DNA from: Dyadobacter jejuensis
GTDB taxonomy: Bacteria > Bacteroidota > Bacteroidia > Cytophagales > Spirosomataceae
Length of the DNA stretch: 64,000 bases
Direction: 5' to 3'
NCBI RefSeq assembly: GCF_003149085.1
Contig: NZ_QGDT01000005.1
Span: forward strand, 62,001 to 126,000
The notes beneath the pieces were generated by a model. That model was not told where the DNA came from. It saw only the letters and a program-made list of their open reading frames with translations, and searched no databases. The position numbers and the translations under genes are program-made. Positions 27,101-36,200 of this stretch are shown here, piece by piece. Positions within the stretch are counted from its first letter, which is position 1. Every line of letters starts with the position of its first letter.

Positions 27101-27594
27101 ATGCAACGCCTCAATACCAATTTGGTATTACGGGTAACCTGGAGTGGAAAGGTGTCGACCTTGCCCTGTTATTGCAGGGAGTAGGAAAGCGGGATTATAT
27201 ACCTACTGGAAATTACTTCTGGGGGGCTATTAATAACGGAGGGGCCGTAGGAACTAAGGAGGTATATCGGAATTCGTGGACCCCCGAACGACCCGATGCC
27301 TATTATCCCATCTACAAGTCGGGGTCCGGCTATAATATCCAAGCCCAAACGAGGTATATGCAGAATTCGGCCTATATCAGGCTCAAGAATATCGCCTTGG
27401 GGTATTCCTTTCCAACGAAGTTGACGACCCCCATCGGATTGAATAAAGCCAGAGTCTACTTTTCGGGTCAAAATCTATGGGAATTTACCCAGCTAAAGGG
27501 AAATTTTGACCCCGAGGTCATTGGCAATGGAGGATTGGGGATCTTCTATCCCTTGCAAAGAGTGGTGTCGTTTGGTATCCAATTAACTTTTTAA
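24115..27594 (+). CDS. SusC/RagA-family TonB-linked outer-membrane transporter with STN domain (PUL 2)
   Basis: 1159 residues. Signal peptide to about residue 28 (WDSKAQ), STN domain (about 40-115; VEILFEAKTVEGIYSNSAG), carboxypeptidase-regulatory-like domain (about 140-220; LPLPGVSVVLKGTT), plug signature (VGYGTKKKEEVTGAIAQV) and barrel ending in QLTF. Import of oligosaccharides together with the SusD encoded 13 bases downstream is expected. The STN domain implies control by a FecI/FecR pair, but none lies next to this gene; the only pair in the window belongs to PUL 1. Confidence 0.95.
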   Translation: MMKRHLWTAPLWVLMLVLCLIPWDSKAQILAFSQQVNKEQPATVRKPLIGLLEQLKEYYKVEILFEAKTVEGIYSNSAGINKKQDLESNLKAALWPLGLNFKKINDHSYIIIKGQSQKSKRAEAPATGLQGGNPSPPVPDKVLQTITGQVLDEENLPLPGVSVVLKGTTIGTTTDSDGRFSIEVSNPGEVISFSFVGFKSQEVTVGSRTQLSVVLEPNLSVLDEIIVVGYGTKKKEEVTGAIAQVSGEALTSRPVTKVGQALQGLIPNLNVTNPDGNPNANPTFNVRGTTSLSGGSALVLVDGIQMDMNLLNPADIESITVLKDAASAAIYGARGAFGVILVTTKKGSVNKKAQISYSGSIQFNKPTYLPDLLSTTEFLESQNVAQFNVNGGQKYSDDQIKWVQDYIDDPINNPSYHILPNGKIFWNYPNNVIENMVQPWAPGHNHTVNVTGGNAKTSYYFSGAFLKQDGLFKTSTDVFKRYNFTSNVSSQITDWFKLGAKVNYAATGYDEPHKYPNKGSDWWEQMTRGEPQVLFPQFTPADSPVGAGIATENFANFLQSGSRKIDNATTGIYSVDAEVFPLKGLKVNANFSYTSKRQNIKENQVAFPYIRDTWIPQISGTSPSFVQRNFNSSDYFAGNIYADYGHVINNKHTFSALVGYNQEWFNGLGTVVKKQDLISSGVPVLNLATGLLTTDDSETSWAIRGVFARLNYDYMGKYLIEFNSRYDGTSRFPQGRRFGYFPSVSAGWRVSKERFMEPLQKILPELKLRASYGSLGNQLVSSNFPYISLFGINNQVPYILGDALPLGITAPGLVSPGLTWEKVSTLDFGADANLLGKLNLGFDWYKRTTSGMLVAGDKLPAVLGTDVPQRNGAELETTGFEFSIKWSDQLKNNLRYDVGVVLSNYKAIITRFDNNPNLLIGNNYVGRDVNEIWGFETVGIFQQSSDVASAANQDQLGNSGKWGAGDIQYKDLNGDNVISRGANTVTDPGDQKIIGNATPQYQFGITGNLEWKGVDLALLLQGVGKRDYIPTGNYFWGAINNGGAVGTKEVYRNSWTPERPDAYYPIYKSGSGYNIQAQTRYMQNSAYIRLKNIALGYSFPTKLTTPIGLNKARVYFSGQNLWEFTQLKGNFDPEVIGNGGLGIFYPLQRVVSFGIQLTF

Positions 27595-27607
27595 TTAGAC
27601 AACAACT

Positions 27608-29302
27608 ATGAATAGTAAAATAATAAAAGTCTCGTTAGTTGCGTCGATCTTATTTACGGCGGCTTGTTCCGACGATTTTTTGAATCGTTATCCAACCGAT
27701 TCACTCAATGAAGAGAATTTTTGGCATAATGAAAATGAGCTAAAACAATATGCCAACGATTTCTATCGGGTATATACTGGGCATGGTACCGCCACAGGCT
27801 GGAGCCCGATCATCACCGGCGACAACCAAAGCGACAATATGGTGCCACTTGACTTTAATCTGGTAGCAGCTGGTAAGAATATCGTTCCCACCTCGGGAGG
27901 AGGGTGGAGCTGGACCGTGATCCGGTCCTGCAATTATTTTTTGCAACGCTATAATCAAACGCCTATCAGCAAAGAATTGAAAGATAAATATGCAGGAGAA
28001 GTTCGTTTTTTTAAGGTGTTGGATTACTTTGAAAAAGTGAAGGATTTTGGCGATGTTCCCTGGCTTTCCAAGGATCTGGATTTGGATTCGGAAGAGCTCT
28101 ATGCTCCTAGGGATAGCAGGGTGTTGGTGATGGACTCCGTGTTGGCCAATATCGATGCCGCCATTCTGACCCTGCCCGATAAGGCCACCGCTGAGCCAGG
28201 TCGTATTAATAAGGATATCGCATTGATGTTAAAATCCCGTATCTGTTTGTACGAAGGCACTTATCGTAAGTATCGTAATATAGAAGGTAGCCAGAAGTTC
28301 TTGACAGAGGCCGCTAGTGCCTCAGGAAGGCTGATTTCGGAAGGGCACTACCAAATTCACAATACTGGCAATCCTGACGAAGACTATGCATCTCTTTTTA
28401 ATTCCCTCGATCTGAGTGGTAATAAGGAGATGATCCTATACAAAGCCTATATTACGGGCTTACTAGGGACGGCCACAGTATGGAACTTACAGAATAATAA
28501 CTTCAACACGAGTGCTTCCAAGTCCTTGGTAGAGTCCTATTTGTGTGCCGACGGGAAGCCTATTTCTCAGAGTGAGCTTTATAAAGGCGACGATTCTATA
28601 CTAGATGAAATGGCCAACCGGGATCCACGCTTAAAACAGACCATCACTTATCCTGGGACTGGGATTCAAGAATCATCAAAGATTCCTGCCATTTCTGGAT
28701 CGGGGATTAGCGGGGTAGGTATTGTTCCTACTGGTTACCAGATCCAAAAGTACTGGGTAGAAGATCAGCAGGAGTATGTAAGGATACAAAATGGTATTCT
28801 GGATGCACCCACCTATCGATATGCCGAGGTGCTGCTTATACATGCCGAGGCGTATGCCGAACTCGGGACTGCCACTCAGTCTATCATCGATAAGACCATC
28901 AATTTGCTTAGAAACAGGGCCGGAATGCCCCATATGGTGGTGTCGGAATTGATAAAAGATGCTCAATCCGACTTTCCTGGGCTTGGCGTATTGCTCGATG
29001 AGATCCGACGCGAAAGACGGGTAGAACTGGCCATAGAGGCCTTGCGATACGATGACTTGGTACGCTGGAAGGCGGGTTCATTACTCAATAAACCGGTGTT
29101 GGGGATGAAGTTTATCCAGTCGGTATATCCGAAAGCCGTGGTGGGAAACAGTATATTTGTTAATGACCAGGGCTTTATTCTACCATATGGCAAGTCGCTG
29201 CCCTCCGGAAGGTCTTACGATGAGAATAAGAACTATTTGTTGCCCCTGCCTTTGGATGAGCTGGCTTTGAATCCTAATCTGGAACAAAACCCTGGGTGGT
29301 AG
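27608..29302 (+). CDS. SusD/RagB-family lipoprotein (PUL 2)
   Basis: 564 residues, lipoprotein signal with Cys20 (LFTAAC). SusD landmarks: FLNRYPTDSLNEENFWHNEN after the Cys, RFFKVLDYFEKVKDFGDVPW near residue 130, TYRYAEVLLIHAEAYAELG and RRERRVELAIEALRYDDLVR. It should bind the glycan at the cell surface and cap the SusC barrel. The gene begins 13 bases after susC. A strong hairpin lies about 100 bases after its stop, before the sulfatases. Confidence 0.94.
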   Translation: MNSKIIKVSLVASILFTAACSDDFLNRYPTDSLNEENFWHNENELKQYANDFYRVYTGHGTATGWSPIITGDNQSDNMVPLDFNLVAAGKNIVPTSGGGWSWTVIRSCNYFLQRYNQTPISKELKDKYAGEVRFFKVLDYFEKVKDFGDVPWLSKDLDLDSEELYAPRDSRVLVMDSVLANIDAAILTLPDKATAEPGRINKDIALMLKSRICLYEGTYRKYRNIEGSQKFLTEAASASGRLISEGHYQIHNTGNPDEDYASLFNSLDLSGNKEMILYKAYITGLLGTATVWNLQNNNFNTSASKSLVESYLCADGKPISQSELYKGDDSILDEMANRDPRLKQTITYPGTGIQESSKIPAISGSGISGVGIVPTGYQIQKYWVEDQQEYVRIQNGILDAPTYRYAEVLLIHAEAYAELGTATQSIIDKTINLLRNRAGMPHMVVSELIKDAQSDFPGLGVLLDEIRRERRVELAIEALRYDDLVRWKAGSLLNKPVLGMKFIQSVYPKAVVGNSIFVNDQGFILPYGKSLPSGRSYDENKNYLLPLPLDELALNPNLEQNPGW

Positions 29303-29399
29303 CGAATATTAACCGTCTTTTTACTTGGAGACGACCAGCTAATAAGGTCATTATGAAGGTCTTTTATTCGTGATTTGAAAAATAATTTTCACCTGCAAG

Positions 29400-29431
29400 G
29401 TACTTCTGTTGATAACCATCAACAGAAGTAC
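29400..29431 (+). terminator. Strong hairpin inside PUL 2, between susD and the sulfatases
   Basis: Perfect 14-bp arms gtacttctgttgat (29400-29413) and complement (29418-29431) with a four-base loop, followed by a short T run near 29440. It ends 27 bases before the sulfatase ATG. It may be a full or partial terminator that lowers sulfatase expression relative to SusC/SusD, or an RNA-stabilising 3' end. Confidence 0.7.
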
Positions 29432-29458
29432 TAGCTGCAATTTTTATAGTAAACAGAT

Positions 29459-30919
29459 ATGAATTACAAAAAAACGATGATTTTAAGATGGGTAGTGGCC
29501 CTATCCTTTTTGACCGGTACGTTGGCCATGGCAGCTGAGCAGGGCGACCAACCCAAGAAAGGTAAACCCAATATCATTTTTATTTTTACAGACGATCAGC
29601 GGTACAATACCATTCATGCCCTTGGGGGAAGTCAGGTGATTACCCCTCATTTGGACGGATTGGTCAATAACGGAACCACCTTTACGCATGCTTATAATAT
29701 GGGCGCCTGGGGAGGTGCAGTATGTGTTACCAGTCGTGCGATGCTGATCACCGGCATGTCGGTATGGGATGTCCAGGAGGAGGAAAAGGATTATTCGAGT
29801 CTACTGGGAAAGAAAGGGTTTTGGCCCCAACAAATGAAACTAGCTGGCTACGATACGTATATGACCGGTAAGTGGCATATCAAACAGAACCCTAAAGATA
29901 TATTCGATCGGGTGGAACATGTGCGCCCTGGAATGCCCAACCAAACTCCTCAGGGGTATAATAGGCCGCTTTCGCCAGCCGATACCACTTGGCAGCCATG
30001 GGACCAGCAGTACGAGGGCTTTTGGAAAGGAGGCACACACTGGACTCAGGTGGTGGCCGACGACGCGGTGGGATATATCGATCAGGCTTCCAAAAAGGAC
30101 GAGCCGTTTTTTATGTATCTAGCCTTCAATTCCCCCCATGATCCCCGCCAGGCTCCTAAGCGCTGGGTGGACCGTTACCCTGTTCAAGATATCGAATTGC
30201 CAACTAGCTACCTCGATGAATATCCATTTAAAGAAGAGATGGGCGCAGGCAAAGGGTTAAGAGATGAAAAATTGGCACCTTTTCCTAGAACCCCTTACTC
30301 CGTAAAGAAAAATATCCAAGAATATTATGCCAGTATCTCCTATACCGACGAACAAATTGGTAGGATCTTGGAAGCTCTTAAAAAAAGTGGAAAAATGGAT
30401 AACACCTATATTTTCTTCACCGCCGACCACGGCTTAGCCGTAGGGCATCATGGCCTGATGGGCAAGCAAAGTATGTTCGATCACAGCATGCGTCCACCTC
30501 TGATCGTGGCCGGTCCTGACATCCCCAAAGGGGAAAAGCGCAGTCAGGATGTTTATTTACAGGACATTATGGCTTCGGCCTATGAACTGGCCGGAATCAA
30601 AAAACCGGAACACGTTTATTTTAACAGCCTTTTGCCCATGGTTAAAGACAAAAATAAGCCGAGTAGCTATAAGAGTATTTATGGGTGCTATACCATGGAA
30701 CAACGCATGGTAAGAACACCCAAATACAAAATGATCGTTTACCCGAAGGCCAACAAGATATTGCTTTTTGATATGGTAAAGGACCCCGAAGAGCTTCATG
30801 ATATTGCGGGGGATCCGGCTAATAAGGCGATACTAAAATCGATGAAAGCCAAGTTGATTCAGCAACAAAAGGAAATGAATGATAAGCTGGACCTAACGGC
30901 ATACTTAAGCAAAATATAA
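29459..30919 (+). CDS. Secreted sulfatase with atypical CVTSR active-site motif
   Basis: 486 residues, signal peptide ending near MAAEQ (about residue 26). The metal motif is IIFIFTDDQRYN. The catalytic signature reads C89-V-T-S-R93 (GGAVCVTSRAMLITGMS), so the usual Pro or Ala at the third position of CxPxR is Thr. Other stretches are normal: TGKWHIKQN, FNSPHDPRQAP and IFFTADHGLAVGHHG. The DDQR and DHGLAVG forms suggest the iduronate/choline-sulfatase-like branch of S1 rather than the ARSA-like branch. Whether the Cys is still converted to formylglycine is uncertain. The gene follows the hairpin at 29400 and is 24 bases ahead of the next sulfatase. Confidence 0.9.
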   Translation: MNYKKTMILRWVVALSFLTGTLAMAAEQGDQPKKGKPNIIFIFTDDQRYNTIHALGGSQVITPHLDGLVNNGTTFTHAYNMGAWGGAVCVTSRAMLITGMSVWDVQEEEKDYSSLLGKKGFWPQQMKLAGYDTYMTGKWHIKQNPKDIFDRVEHVRPGMPNQTPQGYNRPLSPADTTWQPWDQQYEGFWKGGTHWTQVVADDAVGYIDQASKKDEPFFMYLAFNSPHDPRQAPKRWVDRYPVQDIELPTSYLDEYPFKEEMGAGKGLRDEKLAPFPRTPYSVKKNIQEYYASISYTDEQIGRILEALKKSGKMDNTYIFFTADHGLAVGHHGLMGKQSMFDHSMRPPLIVAGPDIPKGEKRSQDVYLQDIMASAYELAGIKKPEHVYFNSLLPMVKDKNKPSSYKSIYGCYTMEQRMVRTPKYKMIVYPKANKILLFDMVKDPEELHDIAGDPANKAILKSMKAKLIQQQKEMNDKLDLTAYLSKI

Positions 30920-30943
30920 GTCAGTATAAAACGGGAAAACCTA

Positions 30944-32317
30944 ATGAATTTAAGACGAACATTTTCGCTTTTATTTTTCTTTCTCTGGATGGTTGGGGGG
31001 CACTACGCCTTCGCTCAACAACCGAATATCATCTTTATTTTTGCCGATGACTGGGGCTATGGCGATTTGGGATGCTATGGTAACCAGGAGGTGGCTACGC
31101 CCAATCTGGACCGTCTCGCCTCTCAAGGAACCAGGTATACACAGTTTCATGTAACGAGTGGGGTATGCTCTCCCAGCAGGAGTTCGGTTCTGACGGGCCA
31201 TTTTCCGGCCCAACATCATATCCATGGTCATTTTGCAGGAAATGCCGTGAACGCCCGGCGTAATATGCCCAATTGGCTCGATGAGACCTTGCCCGTGTAC
31301 CTGCCTAGGCAGATGCAGCAAGCGGGATATACGACTGCCCATATTGGCAAATGGCACCTAGGGGGAGGGGGAAAGCCTCATGGAGACCCCACGGCTCCAG
31401 AACCTAAGGTGTATGGTTACCACGAGACCAGAGTCTGGAACGGTAACGGCCCCACTTGGAAGGGCGATCAGCTTTGGCCCACCACCCGGTACATGGACGA
31501 TGATACCGTATGGATCCAAAATTCGAGCCGAATAGCGGTGGATGCTACCATCGACTTTTTGGACCGACATAAAGGGAAATCACCGATGTTTGTGAATTTA
31601 TGGCTGAAAGACCCACATACTCCATTGGCCCCCACCGATGAGCAGCGTAAGCCGTATAAAGGGCTGGAACCCGATAAGGAGACTTATTACGCCGTATTGA
31701 CCGATGCCGACCATCATATAGGTCGACTGATGGAGGCCCTCACCGCTATGGGCCTGGACGACAATACCCTCGTGATATTTAGTAGTGACAATGGCCCGGC
31801 CAATTATGCCCCGGCTCGTCTAGCAGGGTCTACGGCCGGCTTGAAGGGACGGAAAGCCGATATCTTTGAGGGGGGAGTGAACGTGCCTTTGATGATGCGC
31901 TGGCCTGGGCATATTGCCAAAGCCGTGGTCGACAGTCAAACCGTGCTTTCGACTGTCGACTTATTACCTACCTTCGTGGAACTAGCCGGAGGAACACTCC
32001 CTGCAGGCTATGAGCCCGATGGAGAAACCTTCGCCGGTCTGTTTGATAAAAGGCCATTTACAAGGACGAAACCGTTGTTTTGGGAATGGCGCTTCCCATA
32101 TCTTGGGAGTGACCCGTATCGGCAGGATAGCTGGGCTACTTTGGCCGTCAGAGCTGGGAGCTGGAAACTGTTGGCCAATAAAAATAGGACCAGAATTGAA
32201 CTCTATGACCTCACAACCGATCCATTTGAAAAGAAAAATAGGGCTAAAAGCAAGCCCAGTGTGGTTTCTAGCCTGTTAAGCCAGTGGGACGGTTGGAAGG
32301 CCAATTTGCCCGAATAA
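30944..32317 (+). CDS. Secreted type I sulfatase (S1 family)
   Basis: 457 residues with a signal peptide ending near YAFAQ (residue 25). Metal motif IIFIFADDWGYGDLG; catalytic signature C75-S-P-S-R79 followed by SSVLTGHFP; then IGKWHLGGGG, WLKDPHTPLAP and VIFSSDNGPAN. The overall form is close to the N-acetylgalactosamine-6-sulfatase/ARSA-like branch, but the substrate here is unknown. It is the last gene of PUL 2 and is followed by a hairpin terminator at 32416-32460. Confidence 0.93.
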   Translation: MNLRRTFSLLFFFLWMVGGHYAFAQQPNIIFIFADDWGYGDLGCYGNQEVATPNLDRLASQGTRYTQFHVTSGVCSPSRSSVLTGHFPAQHHIHGHFAGNAVNARRNMPNWLDETLPVYLPRQMQQAGYTTAHIGKWHLGGGGKPHGDPTAPEPKVYGYHETRVWNGNGPTWKGDQLWPTTRYMDDDTVWIQNSSRIAVDATIDFLDRHKGKSPMFVNLWLKDPHTPLAPTDEQRKPYKGLEPDKETYYAVLTDADHHIGRLMEALTAMGLDDNTLVIFSSDNGPANYAPARLAGSTAGLKGRKADIFEGGVNVPLMMRWPGHIAKAVVDSQTVLSTVDLLPTFVELAGGTLPAGYEPDGETFAGLFDKRPFTRTKPLFWEWRFPYLGSDPYRQDSWATLAVRAGSWKLLANKNRTRIELYDLTTDPFEKKNRAKSKPSVVSSLLSQWDGWKANLPE

Positions 32318-32415
32318 GCACAAGAGTGCTCTGAGTCCTAACGTTGAAGTGCCTGTGAAGCCATAGGGGCATTACTGACTCAGCATGCCGTGTTTTGGAA
32401 CCCCGACTGTGCTTC

Positions 32416-32460
32416 GAGCGGTATGGTTAGGAATCGTCTATACGAATAACCATACCGCTC
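32416..32460 (+). terminator. Terminator hairpin after PUL 2
   Basis: Perfect 14-bp arms gagcggtatggtta (32416-32429) and complement (32447-32460), with an extra inner tcgt/acga pairing in the loop. It lies about 100 bases after the last sulfatase. Confidence 0.7.
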
Positions 32461-32978
32461 CTATGCTATAGGTCCCATAGCCCTCGATAAAGTGGTTGTT
32501 TAGAAGTTATGGCCTATGCATGGTAAGATGATACCGATAGGGCCTGGTTAAACTATAGTTTCTGGAAATTATATAATCTTATCTTATTATTTGTTTAATT
32601 TTTTCATCGGTATAAGGTGTTTATAATCAGGTTATTAGGAAATTATTTAGAATTTAATTAAAATTTTTAGGGAAATAACCCAAAATAGAAAATCATTTGA
32701 TTATTATTGTAACTTTAATGGTGATGATATATTGCCTGAGTACCCTCGTCGATTTGGCTGGGCCTTTATTTTCGATTTAGCGTGGTTGGAGGAAGGTGTA
32801 ATCTGTATGAATATTTTCTGGAATGAGGCGGATGGGACCAAGGCAATTATAGGAAGTAAGCGCCTAGCAGATCAAGCCGAGAAGGGCCCTTATGCATAGC
32901 GTGAAGTAGTAGAATTTTACCAAAATTATTTATTTTTAAAGTATCTAGCTTAGGCTTTAGTTTCGATTTCGCATTTAC

Positions 32979-32990
32979 GGTAACGTTACC
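32979..32990. promoter_or_regulatory. LacI-type palindrome upstream of PUL 3
   Basis: ggtaacgttacc is a perfect 12-bp palindrome with a central CG, the usual shape of LacI/PurR-family operators. It lies about 250 bases before the susC ATG. The ten bases cggtaacgtt recur at 45935-45944 upstream of another TonB-type receptor gene. Confidence 0.4.
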
Positions 32991-33143
32991 ATAGTATGGT
33001 GGAGGTGGTTTTTTGGTGAAAATTGGTAGCAGCAGGTTTTTTAGTTTTAAGGTATAGTAAGAATACATAATGTAGGCTGTTGCATGAAGGATTACCTGTG
33101 GCTTGTCGATTTGAGTTGACCAATTGGGAGCCAGTCTAGTTTA

Positions 33144-33160
33144 ACGGAAATTATTTCCGT
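33144..33160. promoter_or_regulatory. Inverted repeat upstream of PUL 3 susC
   Basis: acggaaat-t-atttccgt: 8-bp arms around one base, 78 bases before the susC start. The size and position fit a regulator site near the promoter; the regulator is unknown. Confidence 0.4.
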
Positions 33161-33238
33161 AGTCATATCACCATCTAGGATGATGGTCAGGGATGGTATG
33201 TGCCAAAAAAATAATAAATCCATACTCACCAATGAATA

Positions 33239-36200
33239 ATGATGCAAAAAAAACTACCACAACTTATCGGGACTTTGTCCCGACAACTGATGCTGGGTAC
33301 CTTGTTACAGGGCATGTTCATAGGCCTGTTGTCGGCAGACGACGGCAGGGCCAGAGCCGAAAGTATTGAAAATCGATTTGCCAATATTGAAAGTTCTCGG
33401 ACGAAGCAGGTCAAAGCGAATAGTCCAATAGAAACTGGCGATAAGGCCAGTCGTAGGCCTATTACCCATTCAACAAATAGCGCAAGGAACCTTTCGGCTA
33501 CCAATGTCGACATTCAGGTGACGGGGAAGGTCACCGACGAAAAAGGAGATGGGTTGCCAGGAGTGAGTATCGTTGAAAAGGGTACACCTAATGGTACCAC
33601 CACCAACGTCGAAGGAGAATTTAGCATGAAGGTGGCTGGTGAAGCTTCCGTTCTTTCCCTAAGTTTTATTGGTTACGTATCCCAGGAAGTGACGATTGGC
33701 AGCCAAACTAGCCTGATGGTAAAAATGTTGCCAGAGGACAAATCCTTGGAGGAGCTTGTGGTGATCGGGTACGGTACGCAGAAAAAAGTGAATATGACCG
33801 GGGCCGTGTCGTCGGTAAAGATCGACGATAAGATAACGAGCCGTTCTTTGTCCAATGTATCCTCGGGTCTTTCGGGCTTAGTTCCTGGATTGGCCGTGAG
33901 CCAAAACACCGGCATGGCCGGCCGAAATGGAGCTTCCTTGGTGATTAGAGGGCTAGGCACCGTCAACGATGCAGGCCCCTTGGTGGTGGTAGATGGGATG
34001 CCCGATGTAGATATCAATCGTTTAAATATGAACGATATAGAGAGTGTGTCCGTGCTTAAAGATGCCACATCTTCATCGGTGTACGGTTCTAGAGCCGCCA
34101 ATGGGGTCATCCTCATTACCACCAAATCGGGGAGGGGGCAGGAAAAGGCCACCATCAATTTCTCGGCCAACTATGCCGCCCAGGTTCCTACCAAAGGGTT
34201 TTCGTTCCTGGCCGATTATCCCAGGGCACTCACGATACATCAGCGCGCTGCTGCAGTGAACACCTTGCCGTCCAATTACTTGTTTAAGAATGGAACCATA
34301 GATCAGTGGATGGCCCTGGGCATGTTAGACCCTTTGGCCTATCCCAACACCAACTGGTGGGATATCATTACCCGCACGGGGTCCCTGCAGAATTACAATC
34401 TTTCGGCATCCGGTGGGAGCGACAAGTCGAACTTCTTCTTGTCGATCGGCATGATGAATGAAAAAGGAATCCAAATCAATAACGATTTTAAGCGGTATAA
34501 TGCCCGTTTCAATTACGACTATAAAATCCGTAAAAATATCAACACCGGAATCAAGTTCAACGGTAACTGGTCCAAATTTACGTATGCTCTGGAAGATGGC
34601 TTTACCGACGACGACCCCCTCAACACGGCTGGTTTTGATATGCAAGCCGCTATAGCAGGGATTACCCCATACGATCCGATATCGGGTAGGTTTGGAGGGG
34701 TGATGGCCTATAATGAGGACTTGCAAGCCTATAATCCTTATACCGTATATATCAATAACCTTAATCGTCAAAATCGGCAGGAGGCCAATACCAGCATGTA
34801 CCTGGACTGGGAGCCTGTAAATGGGCTAGTGGCCAGAGTCGACTATGCCTTGAATTACTACAATCAGTTCCGGTATAGAGCCGACACCCCCAACCAAGCC
34901 TATAACTTCCAGACCATGACCGATGGGAGCCGGGTATATGTTGGGACCAATGCGGGCATCAGCAATTTTACGGATACAGGTTATAAGACCATGCTAAATG
35001 CCCGGTTGAATTATACCAAAACTTTGGGTACGAATCATCACTTCAATGCTCTCTTCGTATATAGTGAAGAGTATTGGTACGATCGTTACCAGGCCTCGAG
35101 TAGAAACGACCGCCTTTACCCAACGCTATCGGAGATCGATGCGGCCTTGACCGACATACAGACTACCGGTGGGAATTCCTCTGCCGAAGGACTAAGATCA
35201 TATATTGGTAGGCTCAATTATGCCGCTTTCGATAAGTATTTGGTGGAGCTGAATTTCCGTTCCGATGGTTCTTCCAAGTTTTCGACAGGGAGTCAGTTTG
35301 GTTTTTTCCCCTCAGCGGCTCTGGGTTGGAGGTTTACTGAGGAAAAATTTATATCGCAGTTTACCGGGAACTTCCTGACCAATGGTAAAATTAGGGCTTC
35401 CTATGGGGGCCTTGGGAACAACTCGGGGGTCAACCGATACGAGCAACAGGAAACGCTAGGGGCTCAAAATTATATGTTGGGAGGTACCATCGTGAAGGGT
35501 TTCGTCAATAGTAAGCTGGTGAACCAATCCTTGTCATGGGAAACGACCAATGTATTTAATTTAGGGGTCGATTTAGGGTTTTTAAACAATCGACTCACTG
35601 CTGAGATGGACTATTACGACCGGCTAACCAAGGGCATGAACCGCCCCTCGGACATGTCGTTGCTCTTGACAGGAGCTTATGAAGCACCAAGGAAAAATAT
35701 AGGGAATATGCGCAATAAAGGGGTTGAAATGACTTTGTCGTGGAGAGATCGTTATCGTCAGGTTAATTATGGCTTCGTGCTGAATGCGTCCTATAATAAA
35801 ACTAAACTGGAGTCCTGGAATGAGTTTTTAAATAAGGGCTATACTTTTGTAAATATGCCTTATCACTTCCTGTATACCTACCAGGATGCGGGAATTGCTC
35901 AAACATGGGATGACGTATATAATGCGACTCCTCAGGGGGCTAGTCCGGGGGATATCCTTCGCAAGGACGTGAATGGTGATGGAAAGATCGATAGCAACGA
36001 CAAGGTCGCCGATCCTAATATCCAGCGTGACCGGCCCACTACCAATTTTTCTTTGATCGGGAATATGTCATGGAGGGGTTTCGATTTGAACGTGCTGATG
36101 GCTGGCGCCGCGGGAAGGAAGGATTATTGGTTAAATAATTACAATAAGGTCAATATCCCTACCCAGCGCTACGCTTCTTCGGAAATTCACTGGAACAATA

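Larger units (their letters stand above)
32318..33238. other. 921-base gap between PUL 2 and PUL 3
   Basis: No credible gene is visible; short open stretches on both strands lack family features. It contains the PUL 2 terminator (32416-32460), a very A/T-rich segment (about 32570-32730) and two palindromes (32979-32990, 33144-33160) ahead of the PUL 3 susC gene. Confidence 0.6.

Noticed and set aside
32847-33068. 73-codon minus-strand frame in the PUL 2-PUL 3 gap
   Set aside because: Composition is A/T driven (poly Lys/Leu/Pro) with no recognisable motif; better read as promoter region.
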